A DNA stretch of 64,000 nt, from positions 1 through 64,000 of the forward strand of contig NZ_SZPX01000003.1 of the NCBI RefSeq assembly GCF_005217605.1, in the 5' to 3' direction. Shown here piece by piece: positions 44,225-55,375 of the stretch (its first letter is position 1; every line of letters starts with the position of its first letter). The DNA is from Sulfurimonas crateris. GTDB lineage: Bacteria > Campylobacterota > Campylobacteria > Campylobacterales > Sulfurimonadaceae. Under the pieces are notes generated by a model. That model was not told the DNA's origin and did no database searches. It was given only the letters and a program-made list of their open reading frames with translations. Both the position numbers and the translations under genes were made by a program.

Positions 44225-44227
44225 GTT

Positions 44228-44497
44228 AACTATTTGAGGTTCAAAGGTGCCGTTTCTATCCCGAGGAGTCTCAAGCTCAAAGGAACCGTCGCTTGTTTCT
44301 TTGACGGTTTTTTTATTGACACCGTTTTTTCTGTTGCGGTTGCCGCCTAAAATATGATTTGCAATACATGAATCTATCTCTGTTTCAAGTGCAGTTTCTG
44401 TAAGTTGCTTGATAAGCGGAGCTAAAAGTTCATCTTAGCCTGTAAGTCTTTTTCCGTTCTTGTATTCTTTGAGTATCTCATCAAAATTAAACTCTTT
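44228..44497 (-). pseudogene. IS256-family transposase N-terminal fragment
   Basis: On the minus strand the frame reads KEFNFDEILKEYKNGKRLTG, then stop (TAA at 44435-44437), then DELLAPLIKQLTETALETEI, LGGNRNRKNGVNKKTVKETS and FELETPRDRNGTFEPQIV. This is the classic N-terminus of IS256/mutator transposases (LTGKDGLLAPLIKQLTEAAL, RNRKNGYNKKT, ETPRDRNGSFEPQIV). About 90 codons remain, with an in-frame stop. It ends at the 77-bp palindrome. It overlaps the last codons of the DEAD-box gene. Confidence 0.8.
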
Positions 44498-45713
44498 TTT
44501 CTCTTGCTTTGTCTTTTTTGCTTTTGCCCTTGCCTTTAATCGGCTGTGGACCTTTTCCTTTTATGGCAGCTTCGCCTTTTAGTTCAAACCCCTCTATCTG
44601 CTCCATTGCTATATTCACCTTGCATCTCTTTTGGATAATACCAAAATGCGCTCTATCCTCGTGAGATATAAACGAAATAGCCATTCCCGACCTGCCGGCT
44701 CTTGCCGTACGTCCAATGCGGTGGACATAGTCGGTAGGCGAGCGAGGAAGATCAAAGTTTATAACGCATGAGACATTCTCTATGTCGAGTCCTCTAGCGG
44801 CTATATCGGTTGCAAAGAGTATGCGTATCTTTTTGGCTTTAAATTCATCCAGCGTAAGAGTGCGCTCATCTTGAAACAGATCTCCGTGAAACGACTCCGC
44901 CTTGTAGCCGTACTTTTTAAACTTAGCCGCAATGTTGTCCGTAGCTCTTTTGTTTGCCATAAACACAAGAACTTGCTCTAACTTTTCAGTATCTAGCAGG
45001 TGTCTTAGAAGCGGACCGCGATTTTCACGATTTACTTCTATGGCGCGCTGCACCACACTCTCTACAGTAGGCACATCTTGCTCAATATTTACTCTTATAG
45101 GATTTTGTGTAATTTTCGAGGCAATATCTAAGATTTTTTGAGGGTAGGTTGCAGAGAAGAGAAGATTTTGGCGCTTTTGCGGAATTGCTTCAAGGATGGC
45201 ATCAAGCTCCTGCGAAAAACCAAGGTTTAGCATCTTGTCTGCTTCATCAAGAACTAAAAATTCAAGATGAGATAGGTTTGTCTGCTTTTTTGTAAGCACG
45301 TCAAGAAGTCGTCCTGATGTCGCTACCAAGATATCGCATCCCTGCTGAATGGCATAGATTTGATCACCGATACTCTCTCCGCCTATAATAGAGACAACCT
45401 TTGGTTCTCTTTTCAGATCTGCGCCAAAAGTGTTAAAAGCATCGGCAACTTGAAGTGTGAGTTCACGAGTAGGGGTTACAACAAGCGCTTTTATCTTAGG
45501 CTTTCCTTCGCTGACACTCTTAGACCATAGTTCAAGTATCGGCAGTACAAAAGCGGCACTTTTACCGCTTCCGGTCTGCGCCATTGCCATAACATCATGA
45601 TGATTTAGCACAAGAGGAATAACCTCTTCTTGAATAGGAGTAGGCGTTATAAAGCCGCTTTTTTTAAGCGCGCTTTGGATTTGCGGTGAGAGACCCAGTT
45701 TGGAAAATGGCAT
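44487..45713 (-). CDS. rhlE: DEAD-box RNA helicase, RhlE type
   Basis: 408 residues with all helicase motifs: Q motif GFITPTPIQ, I AQTGSGKS, Ia PTRELTLQVA, II LDEADKML, III SATYP, IV-VI LVFMANKRAT, ATDIAARGLD and HRIGRTARAGRSG. It unwinds short RNA duplexes for ribosome assembly or RNA decay. The C-terminus is a short basic tail (KGKGKSKKDKAREKRV) whose end coincides with the transposase fragment, so a few native residues may have been lost. Confidence 0.92.
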   Translation of the reverse strand: MPFSKLGLSPQIQSALKKSGFITPTPIQEEVIPLVLNHHDVMAMAQTGSGKSAAFVLPILELWSKSVSEGKPKIKALVVTPTRELTLQVADAFNTFGADLKREPKVVSIIGGESIGDQIYAIQQGCDILVATSGRLLDVLTKKQTNLSHLEFLVLDEADKMLNLGFSQELDAILEAIPQKRQNLLFSATYPQKILDIASKITQNPIRVNIEQDVPTVESVVQRAIEVNRENRGPLLRHLLDTEKLEQVLVFMANKRATDNIAAKFKKYGYKAESFHGDLFQDERTLTLDEFKAKKIRILFATDIAARGLDIENVSCVINFDLPRSPTDYVHRIGRTARAGRSGMAISFISHEDRAHFGIIQKRCKVNIAMEQIEGFELKGEAAIKGKGPQPIKGKGKSKKDKAREKRV

Positions 45714-45779
45714 TTGACTTCCTATAGTTAATTGAGTGTATTTTATGAAAGTTACGCTTCAGAGAAGGTTTATTTATAG

Positions 45780-46503
<724 letters not shown>

Positions 46504-46507
<4 letters not shown>

Positions 46508-47073
46508 ATTTTTGATCTTATAAAAGAGTGCATCTCTGAGACTATCTCTTCGATAGTTCTCTCTCCGTTAATTGTGTGAAGCAGATCTTTCTCTATATAA
46601 AACTCTTTTATATCATCCAGTGGCTCCGTATAGACCTTCATACGGTTGTTAAAAACTTCAACTTTGTCATCTTCGCCGCGAGAACGTCCTAAAACTCTGT
46701 CTCTTGCCGTCTCTTGACTTACTTCAACCTCGATAACACTGCAAAGCTCTAAAGATGAGTCGCTCTCAAGATAGTTGTCTAAAGCCTCTAACTGCTCCAT
46801 GCTTCTTGGATATCCGTCAATGATGATAACATCCGTCGGAGCATTTTTAATTGCGTTTACAATGGTCTCTATTGCTATTTTTATAGGAACGATAAGACCT
46901 TTTGATATATAGTTGTTTATCTCAGAGCCAAGTTCAGAGCCGCTTGCGGCTTCTGCGCGAAGCATATCGCCTGTGGAGTAGTGTGTTATTTCGCTGTTTT
47001 GCTCTGCGATCAACTCTGCATCTGTGGTTTTGCCGGAGCCGGGCGCTCCGATAATAAGAAAGAGTTTTTTCAT
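46504..47073 (-). CDS. Adenylate kinase, short-LID type
   Basis: A 189-residue nucleoside monophosphate kinase. P-loop GAPGSGKTTDAEL, STGDMLRAEAASGSELG, IIDGYPRSMEQL, and a short lid GRSRGEDDKVEVF instead of the ~40-residue LID. This is the size of the sole Adk known to me from Campylobacter, and it is adjacent to aspS there too, so it is likely the ancestral Adk of this lineage. The long copy next to it may be an acquisition. Its start overlaps the aspS stop by one base. Confidence 0.85.
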
Positions 47074-48830
47074 TATGCTTTTATCTGCTCACGAAGACGA
47101 ATATGAAGATCTCTTAGTTGCGTTGCATCAACTTCACTCGGTGCTTTTGTAAGTATACAAGAAGCTTTTTGCGTTTTAGGGAATGCTATAACATCACGGA
47201 TGCTTGATTTTTTAGTAATAAGCATCATAAGTCTGTCAAATCCGATCGCAAAACCGCCGTGCGGAGGAGCACCGAATTTTAGAGCATCAAGCAGGAACCC
47301 AAACTTCTCCTGAGCCTCTTCTTCGTCTATTCCAAGAAGCTTGAAGACTTCCTCTTGGACTTCAGGTTTATGTATACGGATACTTCCGCCGCCTAGCTCC
47401 GTACCGTTTAGTACAATGTCATATGCGATAGACTCTATCTCTTCTACGTCATCTTTATCGGTATTTTTTGGCTGCGTGAACGGATGGTGAAGCGCTTTTA
47501 CTCTTCCATCTTCGATCTCAAACATAGGGAAGTCAACAACCCATACGAACTCAAAAGCATCTTTGTCTACAAGGTTCATCTTCTCATGTTCTGCAATAAA
47601 GATTCTCAGACGTCCCATATAGTCCCATACAGTTTTCTTATCTCCGGCACCGAAGAAGACAACGTCGCCCACTTCCATGCCCAGTCTCTCTATTAAAAGT
47701 GCAATGTCGGCATCGCTAAAGAACTTGATCAGCGGACCTTTTAAGCCATCCTCTTTCATCTGGAAGTAACCAAGTCCCTGAGCTCCGAACTTACGTACAT
47801 AATCCTCAAAGCTCTTCATCTCTCTCTTTGAGAAGACAAGGTCTGCACCAGGAACTTTTAGAGCCTTGATGCGGTTTGTATGAGGTTTTTTAGCGATATT
47901 TGTAAATATCTCATTATCACATCTCTCAAAGATGTCGATAACGTCAACCATCTTAAGGTCATATCTCAGATCAGGCTTGTCGGAGCCGTACCACTCCATA
48001 GCGTTCATGTGTGAAATGCGGTTAAACGGAGGTTTTACATTGATGCCGCAAGCGCTAAACATAGCTTCAAGAAGATCCTCTGCTACTTTTATAACATCCT
48101 CTTGGTCACAAAAGCTCATCTCGACGTCTATCTGAGTAAACTCTGGCTGGCGGTCTGCTCTTAGGTCTTCGTCGCGGAAACATTTTGCTATCTGAAAATA
48201 TCTGTCAAATCCGCCTACCATTAAAAGCTGCTTGAAAAGCTGTGGAGATTGCGGAAGTGCGTAGAACTCACCGCTGTGTACACGAGACGGAACCAAATAA
48301 TCCCTTGCACCCTCAGGAGTAGATTTTGTTAAAATCGGAGTCTCAACCTCCAAAAAGCCGTTTTCATCAAGTATATTTCTTGCAGCTATAGCAGCTTTTG
48401 AGCGAAGACGAAACGCCTCATACATCGCAGGATCTCTAAGCTCTAGGTAGCGGTATTTAAGTTTAGTCTCTTCACCTACGTTCTTATCACCTATCATAAA
48501 AGGGATTGGAGCCGATTTGTTCTCAATAATGAGCTCTTTTACTATAACCTCGATAGCACCGGTTTTTAAGCGAGGATTTACAAGACCCTCTCCACGATGG
48601 CGAACAGTACCTTTTGCTATAAGAACATACTCGTCGCGAACACCGTCTGCAACCTTATGTGCTGCTGCATTGTCTTCAGGATCACAAGTAAGCTGAATAA
48701 GTCCGCTCTTGTCTCTTAAATCAATAAAAATAATCCCGCCATGGTCACGGTAACTGTTTGCCCAACCTGTCAGAACAACCTCTTGTCCAACGTTTGCTTC
48801 ACTTAAATACGCACAATAATGACTTCTCAT
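47073..48830 (-). CDS. aspS: Aspartyl-tRNA synthetase
   Basis: 585 residues from the ATG at 48830 ([16 protein letters not shown]); the frame is open 19 codons earlier but that part is not synthetase-like. The OB-fold anticodon-binding domain is followed by the class II core with motif 2 [18 protein letters not shown], the bacterial insertion domain, and motif 3 [13 protein letters not shown]. It is the bacterial-type enzyme; lineages without GatCAB-independent Asn-tRNA use it in a non-discriminating way. Confidence 0.95.
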   Translation of the reverse strand: MRSHYCAYLSEANVGQEVVLTGWANSYRDHGGIIFIDLRDKSGLIQLTCDPEDNAAAHKVADGVRDEYVLIAKGTVRHRGEGLVNPRLKTGAIEVIVKELIIENKSAPIPFMIGDKNVGEETKLKYRYLELRDPAMYEAFRLRSKAAIAARNILDENGFLEVETPILTKSTPEGARDYLVPSRVHSGEFYALPQSPQLFKQLLMVGGFDRYFQIAKCFRDEDLRADRQPEFTQIDVEMSFCDQEDVIKVAEDLLEAMFSACGINVKPPFNRISHMNAMEWYGSDKPDLRYDLKMVDVIDIFERCDNEIFTNIAKKPHTNRIKALKVPGADLVFSKREMKSFEDYVRKFGAQGLGYFQMKEDGLKGPLIKFFSDADIALLIERLGMEVGDVVFFGAGDKKTVWDYMGRLRIFIAEHEKMNLVDKDAFEFVWVVDFPMFEIEDGRVKALHHPFTQPKNTDKDDVEEIESIAYDIVLNGTELGGGSIRIHKPEVQEEVFKLLGIDEEEAQEKFGFLLDALKFGAPPHGGFAIGFDRLMMLITKKSSIRDVIAFPKTQKASCILTKAPSEVDATQLRDLHIRLREQIKA

Positions 48831-48917
48831 AAAAATAGAGTCCCTAGTAAATAATTTTCGCGATTGTACCCAAATTTGGCTTATCACATAATTAGAGAGA
48901 TTTTTTTGTTTTTTATG

Positions 48918-48923
48918 TATAAT
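48918..48923 (+). promoter_or_regulatory. -10 box of nadK
   Basis: TATAAT in TATGTATAATTTACG, 28 bp before the TTG start of nadK, which is preceded by an AAAGAGA ribosome site. Confidence 0.55.
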
Positions 48924-48951
48924 TTACGAAACAATTTTATAAAGAGATATT

Positions 48952-49806
48952 TTGAAAAACAAAGAGATCAAAAAAATAGGCGTAGTTTTAAGACCATCAT
49001 CCCCTGAAATAAAAGAGGGTTATCTAAAACTGGAGAAGATCTTCAGAAGCCACGGCATCGATGTTTTGCTAGAGAGCAAGAGTGCTAAGATGATAGATAT
49101 GAGCGGCGAGAGTTTTAAAAGCATCTGCATGGAGTGTGACTTTATTGTAAGCTTCGGCGGGGACGGCACACTTATATCTACGGTGAGAAAATCATTTGAC
49201 TTTGATATCCCCATACTAGGCGTTCATGCCGGCAATCTCGGTTTTTTGGCGGATCTCTCACTTGATGAGCTTGATACGTTCGTAGAAAAAATTATCCATA
49301 ACAGATACAGAGTAGATGAGAGAGCGGTTCTTGAAGCAACGGTTATAAAAAACACCAAAGAGGTGAAGTACTACGCTTTTAACGACATTGTACTCACACG
49401 CACACGTGTCTCAAATATGATACACATAGAGACACTTGTTGACTCACAATCGTTTAATACATACTACGGTGACGGGGTGATAGTCTCAACTCCTACAGGT
49501 TCTACGGCTTACAACCTCTCTGCAGGCGGACCAGTGCTTTTTCCTATGTCAAACGTCTTTGCATTAACGCCCATCTGCCCGCACTCACTGACGCAAAGAC
49601 CGGTCGTGCTTCCGGGGAGATATGCCATAGAGATGAAAACATCAGAAGAGAGAGCTCTTATAATTATAGACGGACAGGATGTGCATGAGCTCGAACTTGG
49701 AGAGAGCGTACATATAAAACTCGCAACTAAGACGGTGAAGCTGATACACAAAGAGGAGTATAACTACTTCGATGTGCTAAAAGAGAAACTAAGATGGGGC
49801 GAATAA
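48952..49806 (+). CDS. nadK: NAD kinase
   Basis: 284 residues from a TTG start (KNKEIKKIGVVLRPSS). The catalytic motif FIVSFGGDGTLIST, then LGVHAGNLGFLADL, the NAD-binding YYGDGVIVSTPTGSTAYNLS and the C-terminal LSAGGPVLFP are all present. It phosphorylates NAD to NADP. It heads a run nadK - DUF4136 lipoprotein - recN - tatD with short gaps, a probable operon. Confidence 0.95.
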   Translation: MKNKEIKKIGVVLRPSSPEIKEGYLKLEKIFRSHGIDVLLESKSAKMIDMSGESFKSICMECDFIVSFGGDGTLISTVRKSFDFDIPILGVHAGNLGFLADLSLDELDTFVEKIIHNRYRVDERAVLEATVIKNTKEVKYYAFNDIVLTRTRVSNMIHIETLVDSQSFNTYYGDGVIVSTPTGSTAYNLSAGGPVLFPMSNVFALTPICPHSLTQRPVVLPGRYAIEMKTSEERALIIIDGQDVHELELGESVHIKLATKTVKLIHKEEYNYFDVLKEKLRWGE

Positions 49807-49821
49807 GCCAAAGGAGTTCAA

Positions 49822-50364
49822 ATGTTTAAATTTATACTTCCTCTTCTGCTGATCCTACTTGCAGGATGTTCTACTAAAAAAGCGGATATTGATTTTGACC
49901 CGTCTTTTGATATGACAGCGCTATCTACATTTGCCGTGGTTTATGATAAAAATGACGATTTTAGCGCTTTAAACAGTGAGCGCATTGCTGAATCTATCAC
50001 CAGTGAGATGCGATCAAAAGGGTATGTAACTGCACCAGAAGATGAGGCAGATTTTCATATAACCTTTGAGAGCATAATAAGAGAAGATGTCCCATCTAAC
50101 GTCGGTTTGGGCTTTGGTCTGGGTACTTTTTCAAGCGGACTTGGACTTTCACTTGGCACCGTAAGAGGTTTTTCAAACGATGAGGGAACTCTTTTTATAA
50201 ATATGCTGGATCCTGCAACACAGAAGATATTCTGGTATGCAAAGCTCACCAAAAAGATCGAGAGTTTTGAAACGCCGCAGGAGCGTGCCGAATACTTCAA
50301 TGAAACCGTCTCTGAGATGCTTGAAGAGTTTCCATTAAATATTTTACAAGGTGCATATAAATGA
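49822..50364 (+). CDS. DUF4136 lipoprotein
   Basis: 180 residues. The lipoprotein signal ends in LAGC (Cys15). The DUF4136 body has FDMTALSTFAVVYDKND, an ESITSEMRSKGYV helix, the DFHITFESIIREDV strand and a Gly-rich GLGFGLGTFSSGLGLSLG hairpin. It is an outer-membrane-anchored periplasmic protein of unknown function. The stop overlaps the recN start by 4 bp. Confidence 0.78.
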   Translation: MFKFILPLLLILLAGCSTKKADIDFDPSFDMTALSTFAVVYDKNDDFSALNSERIAESITSEMRSKGYVTAPEDEADFHITFESIIREDVPSNVGLGFGLGTFSSGLGLSLGTVRGFSNDEGTLFINMLDPATQKIFWYAKLTKKIESFETPQERAEYFNETVSEMLEEFPLNILQGAYK

Positions 50365-51896
50365 TAGAGAGATTCTACTTAAAAGAGTACCTCAGTTTTA
50401 AAGAGATTGAACTTGATCTAAAATCGGGGCTTGTTGTATTTACGGGTCCAAGCGGAAGCGGGAAGTCGATTTTAATGAGCTCGATCTTATCATCGTTTGG
50501 CAGCGGTACTTCCGATGCATCACTCTGCGAAGCTACCGTCTCTTGGGAGCTGGAAACCGATGAACACGGTATAGAAAATGATGACGTATATATTTTCAAA
50601 CATATTAAAAAAGAGAAATCAAGATACTTTATAAACAATCAAAGCCTGCCTAAAAAGGCAATGTCAAGCCTCTCTTCTAACTACTTAAGACATCTCTCTT
50701 TAAGAGATTTTAGCGATTTTGAAAACGAAAACCTTCTTTTGATCCTAGATGGAAGAATAAGCAAACAGAACCCTAATATTGATCTGCTCAAAGATGAGTA
50801 CAAGGAGGCTTTTTTAGAGCACAGAAGAGTCAAAAAAGAGCTCCTAAGTATCGAAGATGAGCAAAAAAGAGTTACAGAGCTAAAAGAGTTTGCTGCCTTT
50901 GAGATCAAAAAGATAGAAGATGTCAATCCGAAAGTATCAGAAGATGAAGAGCTTTTGGAGATTAAAAAAGAGCTCTCCAAAAAAGAGAAGGCACTGGAGG
51001 CGATAGCCAAAGCAAACGCGATTTTTGAGCATGAGCACAGCGTCTTTAGCGCACTTGATACGCTAAATGTGGACAACTCTTTTTTTAACGACGCTATGAA
51101 TGAGCTAAGAGCCGTTATGGAGAGTGCCGAAGAGAAGTTCAATGCACTTGATGAAGTGGATATTGAAGAGGTTCTTAACCGTCTGGAGGAGCTAAGTGAG
51201 CTAAAAAGAAGATACGGCGGCATAAAAGAGGCTCTTGAGTACAAAGAGCAGAAGGTTTTAGAGCTGCAAAAGTATGAAAATATAGAGATAGCCAAAGGAG
51301 ATCTGGAGTCAAGAGAGTCGCTGCTTAGGAGAAAAGTAGAAGATCTGGCGCAAAAGATCAGCGCTCTTCGCACAGATGAGCTGAAGCATTTCAAAGAGGA
51401 TCTGAACAGATATTTAAAGCAGCTCTACCTCAGAGATGCAGATGTTGCAATAAATAGCGCAGAGTATGGGGTTCTGGGCAAAGATGAGATTCTGTTAAAG
51501 CTAAACAACACCGATCTTCAAAAGATAAGTACAGGCGAGTTCAACAGGCTCCGCCTTGCAGTGTTGGCTCTAAAATCAGAGTTTATGAACCAAAACGGCG
51601 GAGTATTGATGCTTGATGAGATAGATGCGAATCTTAGCGGAGAGGAGTCTATGAGCGTTGCCAAGGTTCTAAAAGAGCTCTCTGAGCATTTTCAAATATT
51701 TGTAATATCGCATCAGCCGCAGCTGACATCTATGGGAGACCAGCACTTTTTGGTTCATAAAAAGGGCGATGAATCCCACGTAAAAGAGCTTGGCTTTGAT
51801 GAGAGGGTTGATGAGATAGCAAGGATCATAAGCGGTGCCAACATTACGCAAGAGGCTAGAGAGTTCGCAAAAGAGCTGCTCAGCCTGCAGAAATAG
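50361..51896 (+). CDS. recN: DNA repair protein RecN
   Basis: A 511-residue SMC-like ATPase, the short form usual in Campylobacterota. Walker A GPSGSGKSILMSS is at the N-terminus, then long coiled coils (about 130-215 and 260-345), and the C-terminal ABC part KISTGEFNRLRLAV (signature) and LMLDEIDANLSGEES (Walker B) with a VISHQPQL switch. It acts in double-strand break repair. Tandem overlap with the lipoprotein gene. Confidence 0.9.
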   Translation: MIERFYLKEYLSFKEIELDLKSGLVVFTGPSGSGKSILMSSILSSFGSGTSDASLCEATVSWELETDEHGIENDDVYIFKHIKKEKSRYFINNQSLPKKAMSSLSSNYLRHLSLRDFSDFENENLLLILDGRISKQNPNIDLLKDEYKEAFLEHRRVKKELLSIEDEQKRVTELKEFAAFEIKKIEDVNPKVSEDEELLEIKKELSKKEKALEAIAKANAIFEHEHSVFSALDTLNVDNSFFNDAMNELRAVMESAEEKFNALDEVDIEEVLNRLEELSELKRRYGGIKEALEYKEQKVLELQKYENIEIAKGDLESRESLLRRKVEDLAQKISALRTDELKHFKEDLNRYLKQLYLRDADVAINSAEYGVLGKDEILLKLNNTDLQKISTGEFNRLRLAVLALKSEFMNQNGGVLMLDEIDANLSGEESMSVAKVLKELSEHFQIFVISHQPQLTSMGDQHFLVHKKGDESHVKELGFDERVDEIARIISGANITQEAREFAKELLSLQK

Positions 51897-51908
51897 AGAG
51901 AGTAGAGT

Positions 51909-52685
51909 ATGATTATAGACACACATGTGCACCTAGACGACGACAGATATAGAGATGATCTGGATATAGTACTAAAGAGAGCCAGAGAGGGCGGGGTGGA
52001 GCGTTTCATAATTCCAGGAGCAGATCCGAAAAACTTAAAAAGAGCGATAGAGATAGCCAAAAGCAACAGTGATGTCTATTTTGCCATCGGTGTACATCCT
52101 TACGATATGGAGGCATTTGATGCTGCTGTGTTTGAAGAGTATATTAATCATCCAAAGTGCGTTGCAGTAGGCGAATGCGGGCTTGATTACTTTAGACTTG
52201 AGGGAAGCGACGAAGAGAAACTAAGAGAAAAAGAGAGACAAAAAGAGGTCTTTATTGCACAGATCGAGATAGCAAAAAAGTACAAAAAACCGCTTATTGT
52301 ACATATCAGAGACGCTTCAAGAGACTCAAAAGAGATACTTCTTACACACGGTGCAAAAGATGTCGGGGGAGTTCTGCACTGCTACAATGCGGATGAGGAG
52401 CTTTTAAGTCTTGCAAAAGAGGGGTTTTACTTCGGAATAGGCGGAGTTTTGACCTTTAAAAATGCAAAAAAACTACTTCATGCACTGCCAAAGATACCTC
52501 AAGATAAACTTCTGATTGAAACAGATGGTCCATATCTGACACCGACACCTCACAGAGGTGAGAGAAATGAGCCTCTATATACTACTTTTGTCGCAAAAAA
52601 GATCTCTGAACTTCTGGAGATCCCACTAGAAAACATAGAGAAAATAACGACTCAAAACGCCCTGAAACTCTTTAATATTTCTTAA
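51909..52685 (+). CDS. tatD: TatD-family metal-dependent hydrolase
   Basis: 258 residues. Metal ligands are in IIDTHVHLDDDRYRDD (HxH), AVGECGLDY (Glu), HIRDAS (His), GVLHCYN (His) and ETDGPYLTP (Asp). It matches YcfH/TatD nucleases, which act in 3'-5' DNA end processing. It lies 12 bp after recN, consistent with a DNA-repair role. Confidence 0.9.
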   Translation: MIIDTHVHLDDDRYRDDLDIVLKRAREGGVERFIIPGADPKNLKRAIEIAKSNSDVYFAIGVHPYDMEAFDAAVFEEYINHPKCVAVGECGLDYFRLEGSDEEKLREKERQKEVFIAQIEIAKKYKKPLIVHIRDASRDSKEILLTHGAKDVGGVLHCYNADEELLSLAKEGFYFGIGGVLTFKNAKKLLHALPKIPQDKLLIETDGPYLTPTPHRGERNEPLYTTFVAKKISELLEIPLENIEKITTQNALKLFNIS

Positions 52686-52763
52686 TATGAATAACTGTTA
52701 ACTATATTTAATTTTGATTTAGATAAAATCTACTTCTTAAAATTTAAAATAAGAGTTGCCGTT

Positions 52764-53990
52764 TTGAAATATTTTTTACTACTTCTACTGCCGCTTATGT
52801 TGAGTGCTAGTCTTACTTTCACTTCAAATCACACAAAAGAGATAGCTGTCTTAGAGTCTTTTGACATTGAAGCTTCATTCTTGTATGACCCGATCATGAA
52901 CGATATGAAAAACAAGAACATGACTATCTACAAAGAGAAACGCTTTTTTCAGGCGATGAATGATGCTTATCTCTTCATTCCGGCGATAAAGAGCATTTTG
53001 GCTAAGCACGGCATACCTGCCGAATTTCTATTTCTGGCTATGGCGGAGTCTCACTTTTCCGCAAAAGCATTCTCTGTAAAAAAAGCCTCTGGACTCTGGC
53101 AGTTTATGCCTGCAACAGGCAAAATATACGGTCTTAAGATAGACGAGTATGTCGATGAGAGAAGAGATCTTATAAAATCTACAGAAGCAGCTGCTCAGCA
53201 TCTTAGCGAGCTTTATGCAAAATTCGGTAAGTGGTACTTAGCAGCAATAGCTTATAACTGCGGCGGCGGAAGACTTGGCAGGGCAATAGAAGCGGCAAAA
53301 AGCGATGATCTTAATATATTGCTAGACCCAAAAAAAAAGTATATACCAAGAGAGAGCAGACTCTACATCAGAAAAATCGTAGCGCTTGCATTGTTGGGCA
53401 ATGACGAGCAGTTTTTGCTAAAGAGCGAGTATGAGCACCTTCTAAACAGAGCAAATGCCTACTCCATATCTACGGTAAGAGTTCCAAGAGGAGAGTCTCT
53501 AAAGAGAGTCTCAAAACTTGTCGGTATACCGCTTTCAGAACTTCAAAAGCTCAATAGACACCTCAAATATGATTTCGTTCCTCCCTATCTGGGAGGCTAT
53601 GACATATATATCCCCTACATTAAACTCTCAGACTTCAAGCAGAAATATTTTGAAGAGAAGATCCAAAATATCTATAAAGTCCATGTTGTAAAAAAAGGTG
53701 ACACTCTTTACGAAATGGGAAAGAAATATAAAGTTTCGTACAAGATGATAGTAGACTTTAACAACCTCAAGAGCAATGTTCTCAGCTTAAATCAAAAGCT
53801 TATTGTTCCAATCGACAACAAAGCAAATGTCGAAAAGATAAACAAAGAGATCTACTACTTGGTTAAAAAAGGCGACACTCTGGAGTCTATTTCTCAGGCA
53901 TATAAAATAAGCGTCAGAAGCATTCAGCTTAAAAACAACCTAAAAAGTACTCTTATCAGAGAGGGTGAGAGGTTAAAGCTCTATGAGTAA
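52764..53990 (+). CDS. mltD: Lytic transglycosylase with two LysM domains (MltD-like)
   Basis: 408 residues from a TTG start. It has a signal sequence, a catalytic SLT domain with [19 protein letters not shown] (catalytic Glu in AES), [14 protein letters not shown] and [15 protein letters not shown], and C-terminal LysM repeats at about 308-352 ([18 protein letters not shown]) and 363-407 ([17 protein letters not shown]). It cuts peptidoglycan glycan strands. It overlaps rlpA by 8 bp. Confidence 0.9.
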   Translation: MKYFLLLLLPLMLSASLTFTSNHTKEIAVLESFDIEASFLYDPIMNDMKNKNMTIYKEKRFFQAMNDAYLFIPAIKSILAKHGIPAEFLFLAMAESHFSAKAFSVKKASGLWQFMPATGKIYGLKIDEYVDERRDLIKSTEAAAQHLSELYAKFGKWYLAAIAYNCGGGRLGRAIEAAKSDDLNILLDPKKKYIPRESRLYIRKIVALALLGNDEQFLLKSEYEHLLNRANAYSISTVRVPRGESLKRVSKLVGIPLSELQKLNRHLKYDFVPPYLGGYDIYIPYIKLSDFKQKYFEEKIQNIYKVHVVKKGDTLYEMGKKYKVSYKMIVDFNNLKSNVLSLNQKLIVPIDNKANVEKINKEIYYLVKKGDTLESISQAYKISVRSIQLKNNLKSTLIREGERLKLYE

Positions 53991-54798
53991 GATATCTTTT
54001 TTTACTACACTTATTTTAGTTCTTCTTCTAGCTACTGGATGTAGTACAAGAGGCACTAGAACATACACAAATGCAGGTGAGACAAAAACATACTCTTCAG
54101 ACAGCAGATCTCACAGCCCTGTTATCAATCAAAAAGACTACAAGCATCCTACGATGAGACCTTATGTCATAAGAGGGAAGAAGTACTATCCAACGGTCGT
54201 AAATGTAGGTGACAAGTTTAGCGGCAATGCAAGCTGGTACGGTCCTGATTTTCACGGCAAACTGACATCAAACGGCGAGACCTACAATATGTACGATATG
54301 ACGGCTGCACATAAGACTCTTCCTATGAACACCATTGTAAAAGTTACCAATAAGAAGAACGGCTTAAGCACCGTAGTTAGAATCAACGACAGGGGTCCCT
54401 TTATCGCAACTAGGATCATAGATCTCTCAAATACTGCGGCAAAAAAGATAGATATGATAAATGACGGAACTGCACCGGTTACCGTTGAAGTGTTAGGTTT
54501 TCACTCAAAAGGGCAGAGAAAAGTTCCGTTGCAAGAGCAGTTAAAAGATGCTCCTCAAGATCAGCAGTCAGATGGATTTGCTCTTCAGATAGCATCTTTT
54601 TCAAGATTCGAGGGTGCGCTTTTAACACAAAAAAAATATGATGATACGGACGGCTACAAGACCATCATAAAAGATATGCAGACGCAAAACGGCAGGATGT
54701 TCAAAGTGTGGCTAAAAGGCTTTAGAAGCGAGCAGGAAGCAAGAGACTATAAATCACTTGGCCATTTTAAAGATTCATTTATTGTTAGAGAGGACTAG
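53983..54798 (+). CDS. rlpA: RlpA-type septal lytic transglycosylase
   Basis: 271 residues. Lipoprotein signal with ATGC (Cys20). The RlpA double-psi beta-barrel has [37 protein letters not shown] and [17 protein letters not shown] (catalytic Asp, His). A C-terminal SPOR domain (about 197-270, [18 protein letters not shown]) targets septal denuded glycans. It is coupled to the MltD-like gene, so both act on the wall during division. Confidence 0.88.
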   Translation: MSKISFFTTLILVLLLATGCSTRGTRTYTNAGETKTYSSDSRSHSPVINQKDYKHPTMRPYVIRGKKYYPTVVNVGDKFSGNASWYGPDFHGKLTSNGETYNMYDMTAAHKTLPMNTIVKVTNKKNGLSTVVRINDRGPFIATRIIDLSNTAAKKIDMINDGTAPVTVEVLGFHSKGQRKVPLQEQLKDAPQDQQSDGFALQIASFSRFEGALLTQKKYDDTDGYKTIIKDMQTQNGRMFKVWLKGFRSEQEARDYKSLGHFKDSFIVRED

Positions 54799-54802
54799 AA
54801 AT

Positions 54803-55375
54803 ATGATTACCAAAAGTAGAAAAACAAAAGAGACGGATATAACAATTTTACTCTCTCTTAACGGAGAGGGAAAAAGCAAGATAAACACAGGCGTAGGTTT
54901 CTTGGATCATATGCTTGAGAGCTTCTCTAAGCACTCGCTGATCGATCTGGATATATCATGCAAAGGCGATACACATATAGATGACCACCACAGTGTAGAG
55001 GATGTCGGAATCGTTCTTGGCTCTCTTTTGGCAGAAGCGATATATCCGGTTAAAAATATGGAACGCTTCGGAAGTGCAAATATAGTAATGGATGAAGCTT
55101 GTGTAAGCTGTGACCTTGATCTGAGCAACCGTCCGTATCTGGTTTATGAAGTGAGTGTTACCGGCAAAGTAGGACAGTTTGACACGGAGCTTGTTGAAGA
55201 GTTTTTTAGAGCCTTTGTCCTAAATGCAAGAATTAGTACTCACATAGTGGCTCTTAGAGGTAAAAACAAACATCATATAATCGAAGCTGCTTTTAAATCG
55301 CTTGCCGTCGCCCTTCGCCGTGCGATGCAAACCAATGAGAGAGTCGGTATTCCAAGCACGAAAGATATGCTGTGA
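54803..55375 (+). CDS. hisB: Imidazoleglycerol-phosphate dehydratase
   Basis: 190 residues from the ATG at 54803 (MITKSRKTKETDI); the earlier in-frame ATG is inside rlpA and rejected. Metal motifs: GFLDHMLESFSKHSLIDLD and DDHHSVEDVGIVLG, later KNKHHIIEAAFKSLA (HHxxE). It is the monofunctional form. The stop overlaps the GTG start of kdsC. It carries the sixth histidine step; other his genes are elsewhere. Confidence 0.94.
   Translation: MITKSRKTKETDITILLSLNGEGKSKINTGVGFLDHMLESFSKHSLIDLDISCKGDTHIDDHHSVEDVGIVLGSLLAEAIYPVKNMERFGSANIVMDEACVSCDLDLSNRPYLVYEVSVTGKVGQFDTELVEEFFRAFVLNARISTHIVALRGKNKHHIIEAAFKSLAVALRRAMQTNERVGIPSTKDML

Noticed and set aside
50681-51394. 237-codon minus-strand ORF inside recN
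   Set aside because: A Ser/Leu-rich antisense shadow of the recN coiled coils, without family features.
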